Assembly (NCBI GenBank): GCA_017442785.1
Contig: JAFRZB010000042.1
Coordinates: 1-64,000, forward strand
Length of the DNA stretch: 64,000 nt
Origin: Bacillota bacterium
Lineage (GTDB): Bacteria > Bacillota > Clostridia > Peptostreptococcales > Anaerovoracaceae
Direction of reading: 5' to 3'
Part shown: positions 17,344 through 26,968 of the stretch, piece by piece
How positions within the stretch are numbered: the first letter of the stretch is position 1
Layout: each line of letters begins with the position of its first letter
Notes under the pieces: generated by a model
Told to the model about the DNA's origin: nothing
The model's input: the letters and a program-made list of their open reading frames with translations, nothing else
The model's database searches: none
Translations under genes and position numbers: made by a program

Positions 17344-18090
17344 ATGAGAAAGCCATTCATTGCAGGCAACTGGAAGATGTACAAGACCGCTGCAGAGGCA
17401 GAGAGCTTCGCGGAGGAGTTTAAAAAGCTGTATGAGCCCAGCGATGTTCGCGTTGCCATAGCGGCTCCCTTCACCCAGCTTTGGGCTCTTAAGAAGGCCT
17501 TCGAGGGCACGGGCATAGGGCTTGCTGCCCAGAACATGCACTGGGAGGACCAGGGCGCCTTCACCGGCGAGGTGAGCGCTCCCATGCTTAAGGAGATAGG
17601 CGTGGACTACTGCATAATAGGACACTCCGAGCGCAGGCAGTACTTCAACGAGACAGACGAGACCGTAAACAGGAAGGTCCTCAAGGCCCTGGAGGCGGGG
17701 ATACTTCCCATACTCTGCTGCGGCGAGTCCCTGGAGACACGCGACGCCGGAGATCAGAACGCCTTCGTGGAGGCCCAGATACGCGCGGACTTCGCGGGAG
17801 TTGCCGCCGAGGACGCAAAGAAGGTGACCGTAGCCTACGAACCCATCTGGGCCATAGGCACCGGAAGGACCGCAAGTCCCGAGCAGGCTCAGGATATGTG
17901 CGGCTTCATAAGGGAAGTCCTTAAGGACATCTACAGCGAGGATATCTCCGAGGAGATAACGATACAGTACGGCGGAAGCGTAAAGCCCGCAAATGCCTCG
18001 GATCTGATGAACCAGGATGACATAGACGGCGCTTTGGTCGGTGGAGCGAGCCTTAAGCCCGCGGACTTCATAGAAATCATTCATTTCTGA
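17344..18090 (+). CDS. tpiA: Triosephosphate isomerase
   Basis: Interconverts dihydroxyacetone phosphate and glyceraldehyde 3-phosphate. Catalytic residues are all present: Lys11 in GNWKMYK, His94 in IIGHSERR, Glu166 in AYEPIWAIGTG; the phosphate loop YGGSVKPAN and GALVGGASL follow. 248 residues. Co-transcribed with pgk and followed by a terminator. Confidence 0.98.
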   Translation: MRKPFIAGNWKMYKTAAEAESFAEEFKKLYEPSDVRVAIAAPFTQLWALKKAFEGTGIGLAAQNMHWEDQGAFTGEVSAPMLKEIGVDYCIIGHSERRQYFNETDETVNRKVLKALEAGILPILCCGESLETRDAGDQNAFVEAQIRADFAGVAAEDAKKVTVAYEPIWAIGTGRTASPEQAQDMCGFIREVLKDIYSEDISEEITIQYGGSVKPANASDLMNQDDIDGALVGGASLKPADFIEIIHF

Positions 18091-18096
18091 TGATAT

Positions 18097-18130
18097 CGGC
18101 CCTGTTTTGCAGGAAACGGGGCCGTTTTTT
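18097..18130 (+). terminator. Terminator after tpiA
   Basis: Stem cggccctgttt/aaacggggccg (18097-18107 with 18114-18124, one G-T pair) followed by six T. Confidence 0.88.
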
Positions 18131-18143
18131 AGTTTGAAATAAC

Positions 18144-18172
18144 TTGCATTGAAATGATTCTTATGTTAAAAT
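18144..18172 (+). promoter_or_regulatory. Promoter of secG-hppA
   Basis: TTGCAT at 18144-18149 and TAAAAT at 18167-18172 with 17-bp spacing; ribosome site aaggag about 10 bases before the secG ATG. Confidence 0.6.
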
Positions 18173-18213
18173 CATTCAATCGTTTTTATATTGTATAAAA
18201 GGAGTTTTAGCTA

Positions 18214-18438
18214 ATGAAAACCGTAATGATGATTCTCCTGGCACTGATAGCCATCGTTCTTGTCCTTGTGGTAATGTTCCAGCAGGGCAATTCGAACGGT
18301 CTGAGCGCGCTCTCCGGCAGCTCCGACGCCGCCTTCAAGAAGAAGGCCAGAGGCTATGACGAAAAGCTTTCCAAGCTCACGGTAATTATGGCGGTAGCCT
18401 TCCTTATCGTGAATCTGATACTTTTGGTCTTGATGTAA
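18214..18438 (+). CDS. secG: Preprotein translocase subunit SecG
   Basis: Small membrane partner of SecYE in protein export. 74 residues with two membrane segments (about 4-22 and 54-73) around the conserved cytoplasmic loop containing QQGNSNGLSALSG. Bacillota secG often precedes rnr/smpB; here it precedes the pyrophosphatase gene, 27 bases away. Confidence 0.92.
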   Translation: MKTVMMILLALIAIVLVLVVMFQQGNSNGLSALSGSSDAAFKKKARGYDEKLSKLTVIMAVAFLIVNLILLVLM

Positions 18439-18465
18439 AGGGATCCGTAATTAAAGAGGTGTAAA

Positions 18466-20481
18466 ATGGACGGATTGAAGATCATTGCGCCTGTAGTCGG
18501 CGCATGCGCACTTATTGTTGCGCTGATCCTCGCAAAATGGATCAGCGGACAGTCCACGGGCAATGCCCGCATGACTGAGATCTCCGGCTTTATCCACGAG
18601 GGCGCCATGGCGTTCCTCGGAAGAGAGTACCGCACCATGGTAGTGGTAGTAGTAGTGCTTACCGTAGTGCTCGGATTTGCTCTCAGCTGGGTGACCGCAG
18701 TTCTGTACATTTTCGGAGCTCTGTTCTCCGTGCTCGCCGGTTACTTCGGAATGCAGGTAGCCACAAAGGGCAACGTAAGGACTGCAGCTGCCGCTGAAAA
18801 CGGCGGCATGAACAAGGCTCTTAAGGTCGCTTTCAGGAGCGGCGCGGTAATGGGCCTCTGTGTAGTAGGACTCGGAATACTGGGCGTAGGCCTGGCCTTC
18901 ATGCTTCTCGATACCGAGACCGCAAGGCAGTGCCTCACGGGCTTCGGCCTGGGCGCTTCCTCCATGGCTCTGTTCGGCCGTGTAGGCGGCGGCATCTATA
19001 CCAAGGCTGCTGACGTAGGCGCGGACCTCGTAGGCAAGGTAGAGGCAGGCATCCCCGAGGATGACCCCAGAAACCCCGCAGTAATAGCTGACAACGTAGG
19101 CGACAACGTAGGCGATATCGCCGGCATGGGCTCAGACCTGTTCGAGTCCTATGTAGGCTCCATAATCTCCGCAGTTACCCTGGCTCTGGGCGCAAGCTTC
19201 ATAGCCGCAGGAAACGACCCTGTAAAGGGCGCCATCTTCCCGCTCATCATATCCGCGGTAGGAATAGTCGCTTCCATAGTAGGAATACTTTCCGTAAACT
19301 GCAAGGAAGGCTCCAACCCCGCAAAGGCTCTTGACCTGGGCACCTATGTGGCAGCCATCCTTTCCGCGATAGTAGCCATCATACTTTCCAAGAGCTTCTT
19401 CGGCACCTTCAAGTTTGCCTGGGCGGTAGTTGCAGGCCTTGTAGTCGGAACAGCCATAGGAAAGATCACGGAGATCTATACCTCCGCTGAGTACAAGTCC
19501 GTAAAGAAGATCGCGGAGCAGTCCCAGACCGGACCGGCCACCACGATCATCTCCGGTCTTGCCGTAGGTATGATGTCCACCGTATTCCCGATCATAATAA
19601 TCGCCGTAGGCATCATCGTTGCCTACATCTTCGGCGGAGTATACGGCATAGCTCTTGCGGCTGTAGGAATGCTCTCCACCGCAGGCATGACCATAGCAGT
19701 CGACGCTTACGGTCCGGTATCCGACAACGCAGGCGGAATAGCCGAGATGTCCGAGCTTCCCGAGAGAGTCCGCAACATCACCGATACTCTCGACTCCGTA
19801 GGAAACACCACCGCAGCCATAGGTAAGGGATTCGCCATCGGATCCGCCGCTCTTACGGCTCTGGCTCTGTTCGTATCCTACTCCGAGGTCATCAAGATTA
19901 AGATGGCGGATTTCTCAATAAGCCTTCTGGATCCGAAGGTAATAGCGGGCGCGTTCATAGGCGCAATGCTGCCTTTCATGTTCTCCGCTTTCACCATGAG
20001 CTCCGTAGGCAAGGCTGCCAACCAGATGATCGAAGAAGTCCGCAGGCAGTTCCGCTCTGATGCGGGTATTATGGCCGGTACTTCCAAGCCGGATTACGCA
20101 AGGTGCGTAGCAATTTCCACCAGCGCAGCTCTTAAGGAAATGATCGCTCCGGCTCTTCTGGCAGTAGTAGCTCCTCTGATCATAGGATTCCTGATGGGCG
20201 CTCAGGCTCTGGGCGGAATGCTGGCAGGCGCTCTGCTCTCCGGTGTTCTCCTGGCCATAATGATGTCCAACTCCGGCGGAGCATGGGACAACGCCAAGAA
20301 GTACGTTGAAGGCGGCGCCTTCGGCGGCAAGGGCTCCGAGACCCACAAGGCTGCGGTAGTAGGCGACACCGTAGGCGATCCGTTCAAGGATACCTCCGGA
20401 CCGTCCCTGAACATACTCATCAAGCTGATGACCATAGTAGCGGTAGTATTCGCACCGCTCTTCGGCGCAGGGCTCTTCTGA
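18466..20481 (+). CDS. hppA: Membrane-bound ion-pumping pyrophosphatase, K+-dependent type
   Basis: Couples hydrolysis of pyrophosphate to pumping of H+ and/or Na+. 671 residues, about 16 membrane segments. The pyrophosphate-binding signatures are present: DVGADLVGK followed by the [19 protein letters not shown] region, and a C-terminal [13 protein letters not shown]. The [10 protein letters not shown] sequence has Ala where K+-independent enzymes have Lys, indicating the K+-dependent class. Sequence alone does not let me decide between Na+ and H+. It probably salvages biosynthetic pyrophosphate as membrane potential in an energy-limited anaerobe. Confidence 0.96.
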   Translation: MDGLKIIAPVVGACALIVALILAKWISGQSTGNARMTEISGFIHEGAMAFLGREYRTMVVVVVVLTVVLGFALSWVTAVLYIFGALFSVLAGYFGMQVATKGNVRTAAAAENGGMNKALKVAFRSGAVMGLCVVGLGILGVGLAFMLLDTETARQCLTGFGLGASSMALFGRVGGGIYTKAADVGADLVGKVEAGIPEDDPRNPAVIADNVGDNVGDIAGMGSDLFESYVGSIISAVTLALGASFIAAGNDPVKGAIFPLIISAVGIVASIVGILSVNCKEGSNPAKALDLGTYVAAILSAIVAIILSKSFFGTFKFAWAVVAGLVVGTAIGKITEIYTSAEYKSVKKIAEQSQTGPATTIISGLAVGMMSTVFPIIIIAVGIIVAYIFGGVYGIALAAVGMLSTAGMTIAVDAYGPVSDNAGGIAEMSELPERVRNITDTLDSVGNTTAAIGKGFAIGSAALTALALFVSYSEVIKIKMADFSISLLDPKVIAGAFIGAMLPFMFSAFTMSSVGKAANQMIEEVRRQFRSDAGIMAGTSKPDYARCVAISTSAALKEMIAPALLAVVAPLIIGFLMGAQALGGMLAGALLSGVLLAIMMSNSGGAWDNAKKYVEGGAFGGKGSETHKAAVVGDTVGDPFKDTSGPSLNILIKLMTIVAVVFAPLFGAGLF

Positions 20482-20493
20482 TAAAAGATCAAT

Positions 20494-20527
20494 AAAAGCG
20501 GTTCCCGTAAGCGGAGCCGCTTTTTTT
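20494..20527 (+). terminator. Terminator after hppA
   Basis: Stem aaaagcggttcc/ggagccgctttt (20494-20505 with 20513-20524, one G-T pair), then a T run. Confidence 0.88.
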
Positions 20528-20579
20528 GTTTGTCGGATCCGCAAAGTGTGATATTATTAACTATATACGGAGGTATGCC

Positions 20580-21296
20580 ATGAATAACAAAACCAAAGGT
20601 CCGTCCTTGGCGACGCTTATAGTCCCGATAATGTTCCTGGCGTTCGGAATAATCAGTCTCATCCTCTATTCGGATCTGATCTTCGGGACCAAGGTCTCCA
20701 ACATCAACAAGCTGCTGCAGCAGGGCACCTTAAGCGCCAACGAGGATTCGTTCGTGGAGCTGGACGTGGACGCCGTTCTGGATAACTACGCGGAGACCTC
20801 GCACAAGCGCAACGGCTTTACCGTGGGCAAGGACCAGCACTACCTGGTGTGGCTGGACGACGATTCCATGATAGCGGTCTCAGTAAAGAGCAAGAGCGAT
20901 ATCGCGGCCATGGAAGAGATCATGGAAAAGACGTGGGACTACGTTGACGGGAAGACGGAAGTGTTTACGGATACGCCGCTGCATCTTAAGGGCAAGCTCC
21001 AGAAGATGAGTCTTGAGATGAAGAACTACTACCAGAAATCTCTGGACTATTTCGGCATTACGAGCGCGGACCGTGACATACACTACTACGTTATAGACTG
21101 CACGGACAGCAGGCTGCTGGCGATACTTATCACGGCTTTCTTCTTTGTGGTGGCGATACCCATGCTCATCTCCTTCATTACCGGAAAGGCCAGGGCAAGG
21201 CGCGCGGCAATAGCTGCCGAAGAGGCTGCCGAGATGGGCTATCCCTCCTCCGGAACATACAGCTCCTACGGCGCCGGAATAGACGACAGGGAGTAA
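20580..21296 (+). CDS. Hypothetical two-segment membrane protein
   Basis: 238 residues from an ATG with cggagg 7 bases upstream; the reading frame is open further upstream but runs into the hppA terminator. A membrane segment near 10-32, an extracytoplasmic domain of about 145 residues, a second membrane segment near 178-200, then a basic/acidic cytoplasmic tail ending in Ser/Tyr/Gly-rich sequence. I do not recognise the family. Single gene between a terminator on each side. Confidence 0.75.
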   Translation: MNNKTKGPSLATLIVPIMFLAFGIISLILYSDLIFGTKVSNINKLLQQGTLSANEDSFVELDVDAVLDNYAETSHKRNGFTVGKDQHYLVWLDDDSMIAVSVKSKSDIAAMEEIMEKTWDYVDGKTEVFTDTPLHLKGKLQKMSLEMKNYYQKSLDYFGITSADRDIHYYVIDCTDSRLLAILITAFFFVVAIPMLISFITGKARARRAAIAAEEAAEMGYPSSGTYSSYGAGIDDRE

Positions 21297-21319
21297 AAAA
21301 TCGTACAGAAAAAACACGG

Positions 21320-21357
21320 CCGGTCTTTGCCTGGGCAAAAGACCGGTCTTTTGCTTT
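21320..21357 (+). terminator. Terminator between convergent genes
   Basis: Stem ccggtctttgc/gcaaaagaccgg (one bulged A) at 21320-21346 followed by a T-rich tail. Confidence 0.75.
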
Positions 21358-21378
21358 AGTTCGGGCGGTACGGCGATG

Positions 21379-21702
21379 CTAAAAAGCGTTGTCGATAACG
21401 CTGCTTACTATCTTGTACGCGCGGTCTGCTGCTTCTTTTGACATGACCGAGAGCCGCTTTGTTATCTCCGACGCTTCTATCTGATACCTGCAGTCCAGCA
21501 GCTCCAGCAGAATAAGATCCGCGGACACGGACAGACTGTTGGCTATGGCGACCAGACGCATTACCGAAGGCCTTCGACGCCCTGTTTCCAGAAGCCCCAC
21601 ATAATGAGGAGTCACGCCTATCATCTCTGCAAGAGCTTCCTGTGTCAGCCCTTTCAGCTTGCGGTATTTTTGGATATTTACGCCAATTATGCGTGCATCC
21701 AT
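21379..21702 (-). CDS. XRE-family helix-turn-helix regulator
   Basis: 107-residue DNA-binding protein. The HTH is residues about 8-62: IQKYRKLKGLTQEALAEMIGVTPHYVGLLETGRRRPS, typical of the Cro/CI fold. A C-terminal helical tail (65-107) probably dimerises. Transcribed alone, divergent from the cysteine-hydrolase gene at 21903 and separated from it by 200 bp that hold at least one promoter; autoregulation or control of that gene is possible but not shown. Confidence 0.88.
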   Translation of the reverse strand: MDARIIGVNIQKYRKLKGLTQEALAEMIGVTPHYVGLLETGRRRPSVMRLVAIANSLSVSADLILLELLDCRYQIEASEITKRLSVMSKEAADRAYKIVSSVIDNAF

Positions 21703-21846
21703 AGTTTTGCCCCTTCAGGAAAATGATATTGTAAGTATAGGGAAAAACGCAGGCACGGTAAACTGACAGGCAGTTTGTGACCGTAACAATGAGTATGTAT
21801 TTTGAGTAAAAACCCGGAGCTCGTTTATTTATGCGCCGTCAAATGG

Positions 21847-21852
21847 TATAAT
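21847..21852 (+). promoter_or_regulatory. -10 box upstream of the cysteine hydrolase
   Basis: TATAAT with a weak TTTATT 17 bp upstream (21824-21829). The rest of the 21703-21902 gap shows no gene. Confidence 0.5.
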
Positions 21853-21902
21853 CAGCAGTAAGAAACAGCTGCGAAAAAAGGCATTATGCCGGGAGCGGAC
21901 AC

Positions 21903-22436
21903 ATGAAAAAAGCACTGATCGTCATAGACATGCAGAACGATTTCATAGACGGGTCTTTGGGGACCGCAGAGGCCCTGTCCATAGTGGAGAACGTTAAGGA
22001 TAAGATACGTTCCTATCCTCCGGAATGCGTCTTTGCCACAATGGATACACACGGTCCGGACTACCTTTCCACTCAGGAGGGGAGGAACCTTCCGGTGGAG
22101 CACTGCATCAGGGGAAAGGAAGGCTGGAAGATAAGGCCGGACATAGAGGCGCTGCTTAAGGGCGCGAGGATCTTCGAAAAGCCCACCTTCGGGAGCGAAA
22201 GGCTGGCGGAGGAGCTTAAGAAGGAAGAGGACCTTGAGGAGATAGAGCTGATCGGTCTTTGCACGGACATCTGCGTGCTATCCAACGCGCTTCTGATAAA
22301 AGCCGCGCTGCCGGAGCTTAAGATCTCCGTGGACGCGTCCTGCTGCGCCGGGGTAACGCCCCGAAAGCATCTGGCCGCTCTTGAGACCATGCGTTCCTGC
22401 CAGATAAACGTCACCGGAGCGGAGCAGGGCCTGTGA
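21903..22436 (+). CDS. Isochorismatase-family cysteine hydrolase (nicotinamidase-like)
   Basis: Cytosolic hydrolase of the nicotinamidase/isochorismatase fold. The catalytic triad is in place: Asp9 in VIDMQNDF, Lys93 in FEKPTFGS, Cys124 in LCTDICV. 177 residues. The metal-binding HxH region typical of true nicotinamidases is represented only by DTHGPDY, so deamidation of nicotinamide is possible but not certain. Four bases before the next gene. Confidence 0.85.
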   Translation: MKKALIVIDMQNDFIDGSLGTAEALSIVENVKDKIRSYPPECVFATMDTHGPDYLSTQEGRNLPVEHCIRGKEGWKIRPDIEALLKGARIFEKPTFGSERLAEELKKEEDLEEIELIGLCTDICVLSNALLIKAALPELKISVDASCCAGVTPRKHLAALETMRSCQINVTGAEQGL

Positions 22437-22439
22437 TTT

Positions 22440-23117
22440 ATGCGCTTTGACATTCATATCAGGACAAAAAAAGACCTTGAGGACGCTGTGGAGGAGTACG
22501 GCTTCGTCCCGTATTTCCGCAACTCCGTAAAAGAGTTTTCCATAGAGGAGAACGTGGACCCGCTGGTCTGGTTCAACGGGGACACCGAGGGCGTCTGGGA
22601 GTGGAAAGGGCCCGTGATAAGGCAGACACACTGCGCCTACGGCAAGTTCCTTCAGAAGAAGGCCGCGTTCATAAGCGCGGACTGGTTCCGGGACTTTGCT
22701 CTTTACCGCAGGGACGGCTACGACTACGAGGGCTTTTTCAACGACGGCTACGGCAGCTACAGGGACAAGGTCCTGCTGGAGCTTATAGAGGCGAACGGTC
22801 CGGTGCTCTCAAAGGAGCTCAAGAGGCTGGGCAATTACCGCAAAGGCGGAGCCTCCGGCTTCGACACGAGCGTAAACAGGCTGCAGCAGCAATGCTTCGT
22901 CCTTATAAGCGATTTCAGGTACATGAAGGACCGTTTCGGGAACGACTACGGATGGGGCGTTGCGGAATACTCCACGCCGGAGCAGTTCTTCGGAGATGAG
23001 TTTGCGGAGATATACCCGGGAGACCCCAAGGCTTCCTTCGGAAGGGTCCTGGACCACATAAGAACGCTCTTCCCGGACGAGCCTGAGGAAAACGTAAGGA
23101 GCTTTCTCCTCAGGTAG
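22440..23117 (+). CDS. AlkZ-related protein of unknown function
   Basis: 225 residues, no membrane or signal segments, rich in aromatic residues (VWEWKGPVI, the YRRDGYDYEGFF stretch). The middle part with SYRDKVLLELIEANGPVLSKELKR looks like a winged helix. I recall similar proteins annotated as AlkZ-related in Bacillota, the AlkZ/YcaQ group being DNA glycosylases that unhook crosslinks; the catalytic QxQ/QxD motif of that group is not evident, so activity is unproven. Co-transcribed with the hydrolase upstream. Confidence 0.5.
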   Translation: MRFDIHIRTKKDLEDAVEEYGFVPYFRNSVKEFSIEENVDPLVWFNGDTEGVWEWKGPVIRQTHCAYGKFLQKKAAFISADWFRDFALYRRDGYDYEGFFNDGYGSYRDKVLLELIEANGPVLSKELKRLGNYRKGGASGFDTSVNRLQQQCFVLISDFRYMKDRFGNDYGWGVAEYSTPEQFFGDEFAEIYPGDPKASFGRVLDHIRTLFPDEPEENVRSFLLR

Positions 23118-23127
23118 CGCATTAGCC

Positions 23128-23157
23128 TTGCGGGACACCGTTTTTTTGTGGTATTAT
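23128..23157 (+). promoter_or_regulatory. Promoter of the ACT/UPF0210 operon
   Basis: TTGCGG at 23128-23133 and TATTAT at 23152-23157 with 18-bp spacing. Confidence 0.5.
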
Positions 23158-23195
23158 AAACAATAAACCTATTTCAGATCCAGAGGGAAAAGATA

Positions 23196-23468
23196 ATGAA
23201 AAAATGTATTTTAAGCGTAGTCGGAAAGGACAGAGTAGGCATCACCGCAGGGGTCTGCGGAGTGCTTGCGGACGCTGAGGTAAACATTCTGGACATCAAC
23301 CAGACCATACTTCAGAGCTACTTCACCATGGTGGTGCTGGTGGACATCGATACCAGCAGCCTGGAGTTCGGCGAGATAGCCGAAAGGCTCGAGGACTACG
23401 GAAGAAAGAGCGGGATGGAGATCCATATCCAGCGCGAGGAGATCTTCGACGCCATGCACAGGATCTAG
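23196..23468 (+). CDS. ACT-domain protein (UPF0237 family)
   Basis: 90 residues consisting of one ACT domain, with the opening VVGKDRVGITAGVCGVLA typical of the UPF0237/GcvR-like group that binds small ligands, often amino acids. It is nearly always paired with the UPF0210 protein, as here (9 bases to the likely next start). The ligand is unknown. Confidence 0.88.
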   Translation: MKKCILSVVGKDRVGITAGVCGVLADAEVNILDINQTILQSYFTMVVLVDIDTSSLEFGEIAERLEDYGRKSGMEIHIQREEIFDAMHRI

Positions 23469-23477
23469 GTGGCCCGC

Positions 23478-24836
23478 ATGATAAATACCGAAGAGATACT
23501 TTCGACGATAGAGATGATAAGCCAGCAGCATCTGGATATCAGGACTGTCACCATGGGGATATCGCTCAGGGACTGCTCCGATACGGATCCTGCGAAGTGC
23601 GCCCGGAAGATATACGATAAGGTCTGCCGCAAGGCGGAAAGGCTGGTGCCCACGGCACAGCAGATAGAACGCGAGTTCGGCATACCCATCATAAACAAGC
23701 GCGTCTCCGTAACGCCTGTTGCCATAGCCTGCGAGAGCAGCGAGACCGCTGATTTCGTGCAGTTCGCGAAGGCAATGGACAGGGCTGCGGACACCCTGGG
23801 GATAGATTTCATAGGAGGCTTCTCCGCGCTGGTCCAGAAGGGCTACACCGGAGGCGACAGGGCGCTCATAGCGTCCATCCCCGAGGCTCTTGCTGTTACC
23901 AAAAAGGTCTGCTCATCCGTAAACATAGGCTCCACCAAGGCGGGCATCAACATGAACGCCGTGGCGGAGATGGGCAGGGTGGTGAAGGAAGCCGCAAGGC
24001 TCACCGCGGACCGCGGAGGCTTTGCCTGCGCCAAGCTGGTGGTCTTCTGCAACGCGGTGGAGGATAATCCGTTCATGGCCGGCGCCTTCCACGGAGTGGG
24101 AGAGCCGGGCTGCGTAATAAACGTGGGCGTCTCCGGTCCGGGCGTCGTGCACCACGCTCTTCAGAGCTGCAAGGGACAGCCCTTCGACGTGGTGGCAGAG
24201 ACCATAAAGCGCACTGCCTTCCGCGTAACAAGGATGGGGCAGCTTGTAGCCCAGGAGGCTTCCTCCAGGCTCAACGTGCCTTTCGGCATAGTGGATCTTT
24301 CGCTTGCTCCCACCCCGGCCGTAGGCGACAGCGTTGCCGACATACTGGAGGAGATGGGGCTTGAGAGCGTAGGCGCTCCCGGGACCACCGCCGCTCTCGC
24401 GCTCTTAAACGACGCGGTAAAGAAGGGCGGAGTAATGGCTTCCTCCAATGTAGGCGGCCTGTCCGGTGCCTTCATACCGGTGTCCGAGGACGCGGGCATG
24501 ATACGCGCCGCCAAGAGCGGGGCTCTCACCATAGAAAAGCTTGAGGCCATGACCTGCGTATGCTCCGTGGGCCTCGACATGATAGCGGTCCCCGGCGATA
24601 CCACGGCGGAGACCATCTCCGGAATAATAGCCGACGAAGCCGCCATAGGCATGATAAACAACAAGACCACGGCTGTAAGGATAATACCCGCTCCCGGCTG
24701 CAAGGTGGGGGACATAGTGGAGTTCGGAGGGCTTCTGGGCTCTGCCCCCGTTATGCCTGTCAATACAAGATCCTGCGCGGAGATGATAGCCCGCGGCGGA
24801 AGGATACCGGCTCCCATAAACAGCCTCAGGAACTAA
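23478..24836 (+). CDS. UPF0210 (DUF711) family protein
   Basis: 452 residues, conserved and cytosolic. It contains glycine-rich segments such as [17 protein letters not shown] and the [19 protein letters not shown] stretch typical of this family, which is distantly related to glycyl-radical-like barrels; no biochemical function is established. The start is set at the ATG encoding [13 protein letters not shown], three codons after an in-frame GTG, because family members start that way. Pairing with an ACT protein suggests a ligand-regulated metabolic role. Confidence 0.9.
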   Translation: MINTEEILSTIEMISQQHLDIRTVTMGISLRDCSDTDPAKCARKIYDKVCRKAERLVPTAQQIEREFGIPIINKRVSVTPVAIACESSETADFVQFAKAMDRAADTLGIDFIGGFSALVQKGYTGGDRALIASIPEALAVTKKVCSSVNIGSTKAGINMNAVAEMGRVVKEAARLTADRGGFACAKLVVFCNAVEDNPFMAGAFHGVGEPGCVINVGVSGPGVVHHALQSCKGQPFDVVAETIKRTAFRVTRMGQLVAQEASSRLNVPFGIVDLSLAPTPAVGDSVADILEEMGLESVGAPGTTAALALLNDAVKKGGVMASSNVGGLSGAFIPVSEDAGMIRAAKSGALTIEKLEAMTCVCSVGLDMIAVPGDTTAETISGIIADEAAIGMINNKTTAVRIIPAPGCKVGDIVEFGGLLGSAPVMPVNTRSCAEMIARGGRIPAPINSLRN

Positions 24837-24846
24837 GGAGAACAGT

Positions 24847-25311
24847 ATGAAGAACAAGACATTCCTCATAGCCATCATCATATTCATAGCCATGACGGTG
24901 GTCTCGCAGATAATCCTTCCCAAGGCGGCCGAGGATGCCACCGAAAAGGCAAACATCCCAAAGCCGGATTTCCAGTACGTGAAGGTGGGCAGGATACCCG
25001 GCGGGGCGGATCCGTTCTCGGGCTATACGGAAGTGGAGCTTTCGGACAGCGACAAAAAACTGGTGAAGGACTACATAAACTTCGGCGGAAGAGACTGGAA
25101 GGCCGATGAGGATTCGACCGTAAGCGGCAGCTTCATCGTCGAGATAAACAAGGATCAGTGCTTCGTCTTTACGCCCTCCACGCAAGGCGAGATAAAGCTG
25201 GGCGTCGTCTACTACAGCAATACAGCTGACGGCGCGAAGAAATACACCACCGAGATAAGCGGCACTGCCGCGGCGCCTCTTCTGGTGCTGCTGCAGGGCG
25301 GAAACAAGTAG
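24847..25311 (+). CDS. Hypothetical exported or membrane-anchored protein
   Basis: 154 residues: an N-terminal hydrophobic segment (about 5-24), then a soluble region with no motif I know. Preceded by aaggag 7 bases from the ATG and 10 bases after the UPF0210 stop, so it is the third gene of that operon and runs into the orphan binding lipoprotein. Confidence 0.7.
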   Translation: MKNKTFLIAIIIFIAMTVVSQIILPKAAEDATEKANIPKPDFQYVKVGRIPGGADPFSGYTEVELSDSDKKLVKDYINFGGRDWKADEDSTVSGSFIVEINKDQCFVFTPSTQGEIKLGVVYYSNTADGAKKYTTEISGTAAAPLLVLLQGGNK

Positions 25312-25325
25312 ATCCGGGAGGGATC

Positions 25326-26945
25326 ATGAAGGGGTCATTAAAAAGAGCTTTGGGCATGCTGCTTGCAGCAGTGCTTTGCCTTTCGCTGGCGTCCTGCGGC
25401 ATGGGCGGATATACGCCCGGAAGCTCCGGCAATAACGGCAGCGCAAAGCCGGCGGACCGCATAGAGCAGCTTGTGATAGGCACCGTGCTTAAGGCGGAGA
25501 ATGTAAGCATACTCTCGGGGTCCGGTTCCGTAGGAGCGCTTAACAGGAACTGCATAACGGATCCTGCGCTTTTCGTGCGCGACAGGGACGGAAGGGTAAA
25601 GGGATTTTTCTTCCAGGATTACGCGGTGACCGCGGACGGAAAGGAGCTGCGGCTCGTGTTCCCGCTGGACAGGAAGTGGCACGACGGCGAGCCTGTCACC
25701 ATGGACGACGTGATATTCACCTTCGAGTGGCTGCGCGACGTTAAAAAAGCGGAGTCCCTAAAGACTCTTACAAGCATCAGAAAGGAGTCCGGGAACCAGA
25801 TAACACTGGTGTTCTCCGGCGTTGACGTGTACGGCTTCCTGCGTTCGGATGAGGCGTCTGCCCCCATACTCCCAAAGCACATCTGGGAGAACGTGGGCTC
25901 TTCCTATGAGACCTTCCGCGGAGAGGGCTTCAACGTGGGCTGCGGGCCGTACAGGCTCACCGGGATAGACGCGGCCTCGGGGGACGCTGTGTTCGAAGTC
26001 TTCCCGGGCAACGGATATCTTGGGGACGTTAAGGCGGATAAGATAATACTCAGGACTTATGAGGACGATACGGCTCTGCTTAAGGCTCTTGCGGAGGGAG
26101 AAGCGGACTTTATACTTTACGAAGGGCTTCTTTCCGGCGGGCAGGCGGACATCATAAAGGACAAGGACGGCATAGATCCCGGACGCACGGAATCCGGAAG
26201 CTTCTTCTACGCCGTATTCGGAAAGGAAGGCCCCTGCGGCGAGCTTAAGGACCTCAGAAGGGCAGTCGTGCTCTCCCTGGACTGGGAGCAGATAAGAAAG
26301 CTCATAGGTGGGGATCTGGGAGCCATACCCGGCGGCGGGGCGGTGCCGCCTTCCGCGTCGGGATATGACGAAAGCATAGCGAAGTTCGCGCAGAACAGGA
26401 CGGAAGCCGCAAAGCTTCTGGACGGCCTTGGAATAGCGGACGCCGATGAGGACGGCATGCGTGACATGCCGGACGGCACGGCCCTTATCTTAAGGATAGT
26501 CTCCGATGACATCCCCGGGATGCAGGAACTTGCGGACAGCCTTGGGCAGCGCATTGCGGAGGATCTCAGAAGGTCCGGCATCAACGCGGTCTGCACGAAG
26601 GCCGAGGCGCCGGCGCAGGAGCAGCCGGAAGCTGAGGTCTTCGACATAAAGATAGGACGCGCCGAGGTGCCTGCCGGATCCTGGGACTGGAGCAGCGTCA
26701 TACAGTCGGACGCTCTTGTCAGCGCCTATGACGCGCTGCGCAGGGCTTCGGGAGAATCCCGCTACCTTGAGGAGATGAAGTTTCTGCAGAAGCTTATGTC
26801 GGAAGAGCTCCTGGGCTTTGCGCTCTGCTGGGAGGAGGGCTTCCTTCCCTACAGGACGGATGCCTACAAGGGCTTCTCCTTCTTCCCCGGCGTGGGAGCG
26901 CTCAACTACGAGACCTTATACAAGCTGAAGGAAATAAAGAAATAG
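25326..26945 (+). CDS. Orphan peptide-type substrate-binding lipoprotein (SBP family 5)
   Basis: 539 residues with lipobox LASC and acylated Cys at 24. SBP_bac_5 features are in the normal order: a FPLDRKWHDGEPVTMDDV-type motif about residues 118-135, a GCGPYRLTGI-type element about 201-210, and an aspartate-rich C-terminal lobe. No permease or ATPase lies beside it, so it must use components encoded elsewhere, perhaps one of the two peptide importers in this window, or act as a sensor. Ile codons are mostly AUA, unlike the strongly expressed operon binding proteins, suggesting modest expression. Confidence 0.88.
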   Translation: MKGSLKRALGMLLAAVLCLSLASCGMGGYTPGSSGNNGSAKPADRIEQLVIGTVLKAENVSILSGSGSVGALNRNCITDPALFVRDRDGRVKGFFFQDYAVTADGKELRLVFPLDRKWHDGEPVTMDDVIFTFEWLRDVKKAESLKTLTSIRKESGNQITLVFSGVDVYGFLRSDEASAPILPKHIWENVGSSYETFRGEGFNVGCGPYRLTGIDAASGDAVFEVFPGNGYLGDVKADKIILRTYEDDTALLKALAEGEADFILYEGLLSGGQADIIKDKDGIDPGRTESGSFFYAVFGKEGPCGELKDLRRAVVLSLDWEQIRKLIGGDLGAIPGGGAVPPSASGYDESIAKFAQNRTEAAKLLDGLGIADADEDGMRDMPDGTALILRIVSDDIPGMQELADSLGQRIAEDLRRSGINAVCTKAEAPAQEQPEAEVFDIKIGRAEVPAGSWDWSSVIQSDALVSAYDALRRASGESRYLEEMKFLQKLMSEELLGFALCWEEGFLPYRTDAYKGFSFFPGVGALNYETLYKLKEIKK

Positions 26946-26968
26946 AGGCGGAGGGACAAAGATCCATC

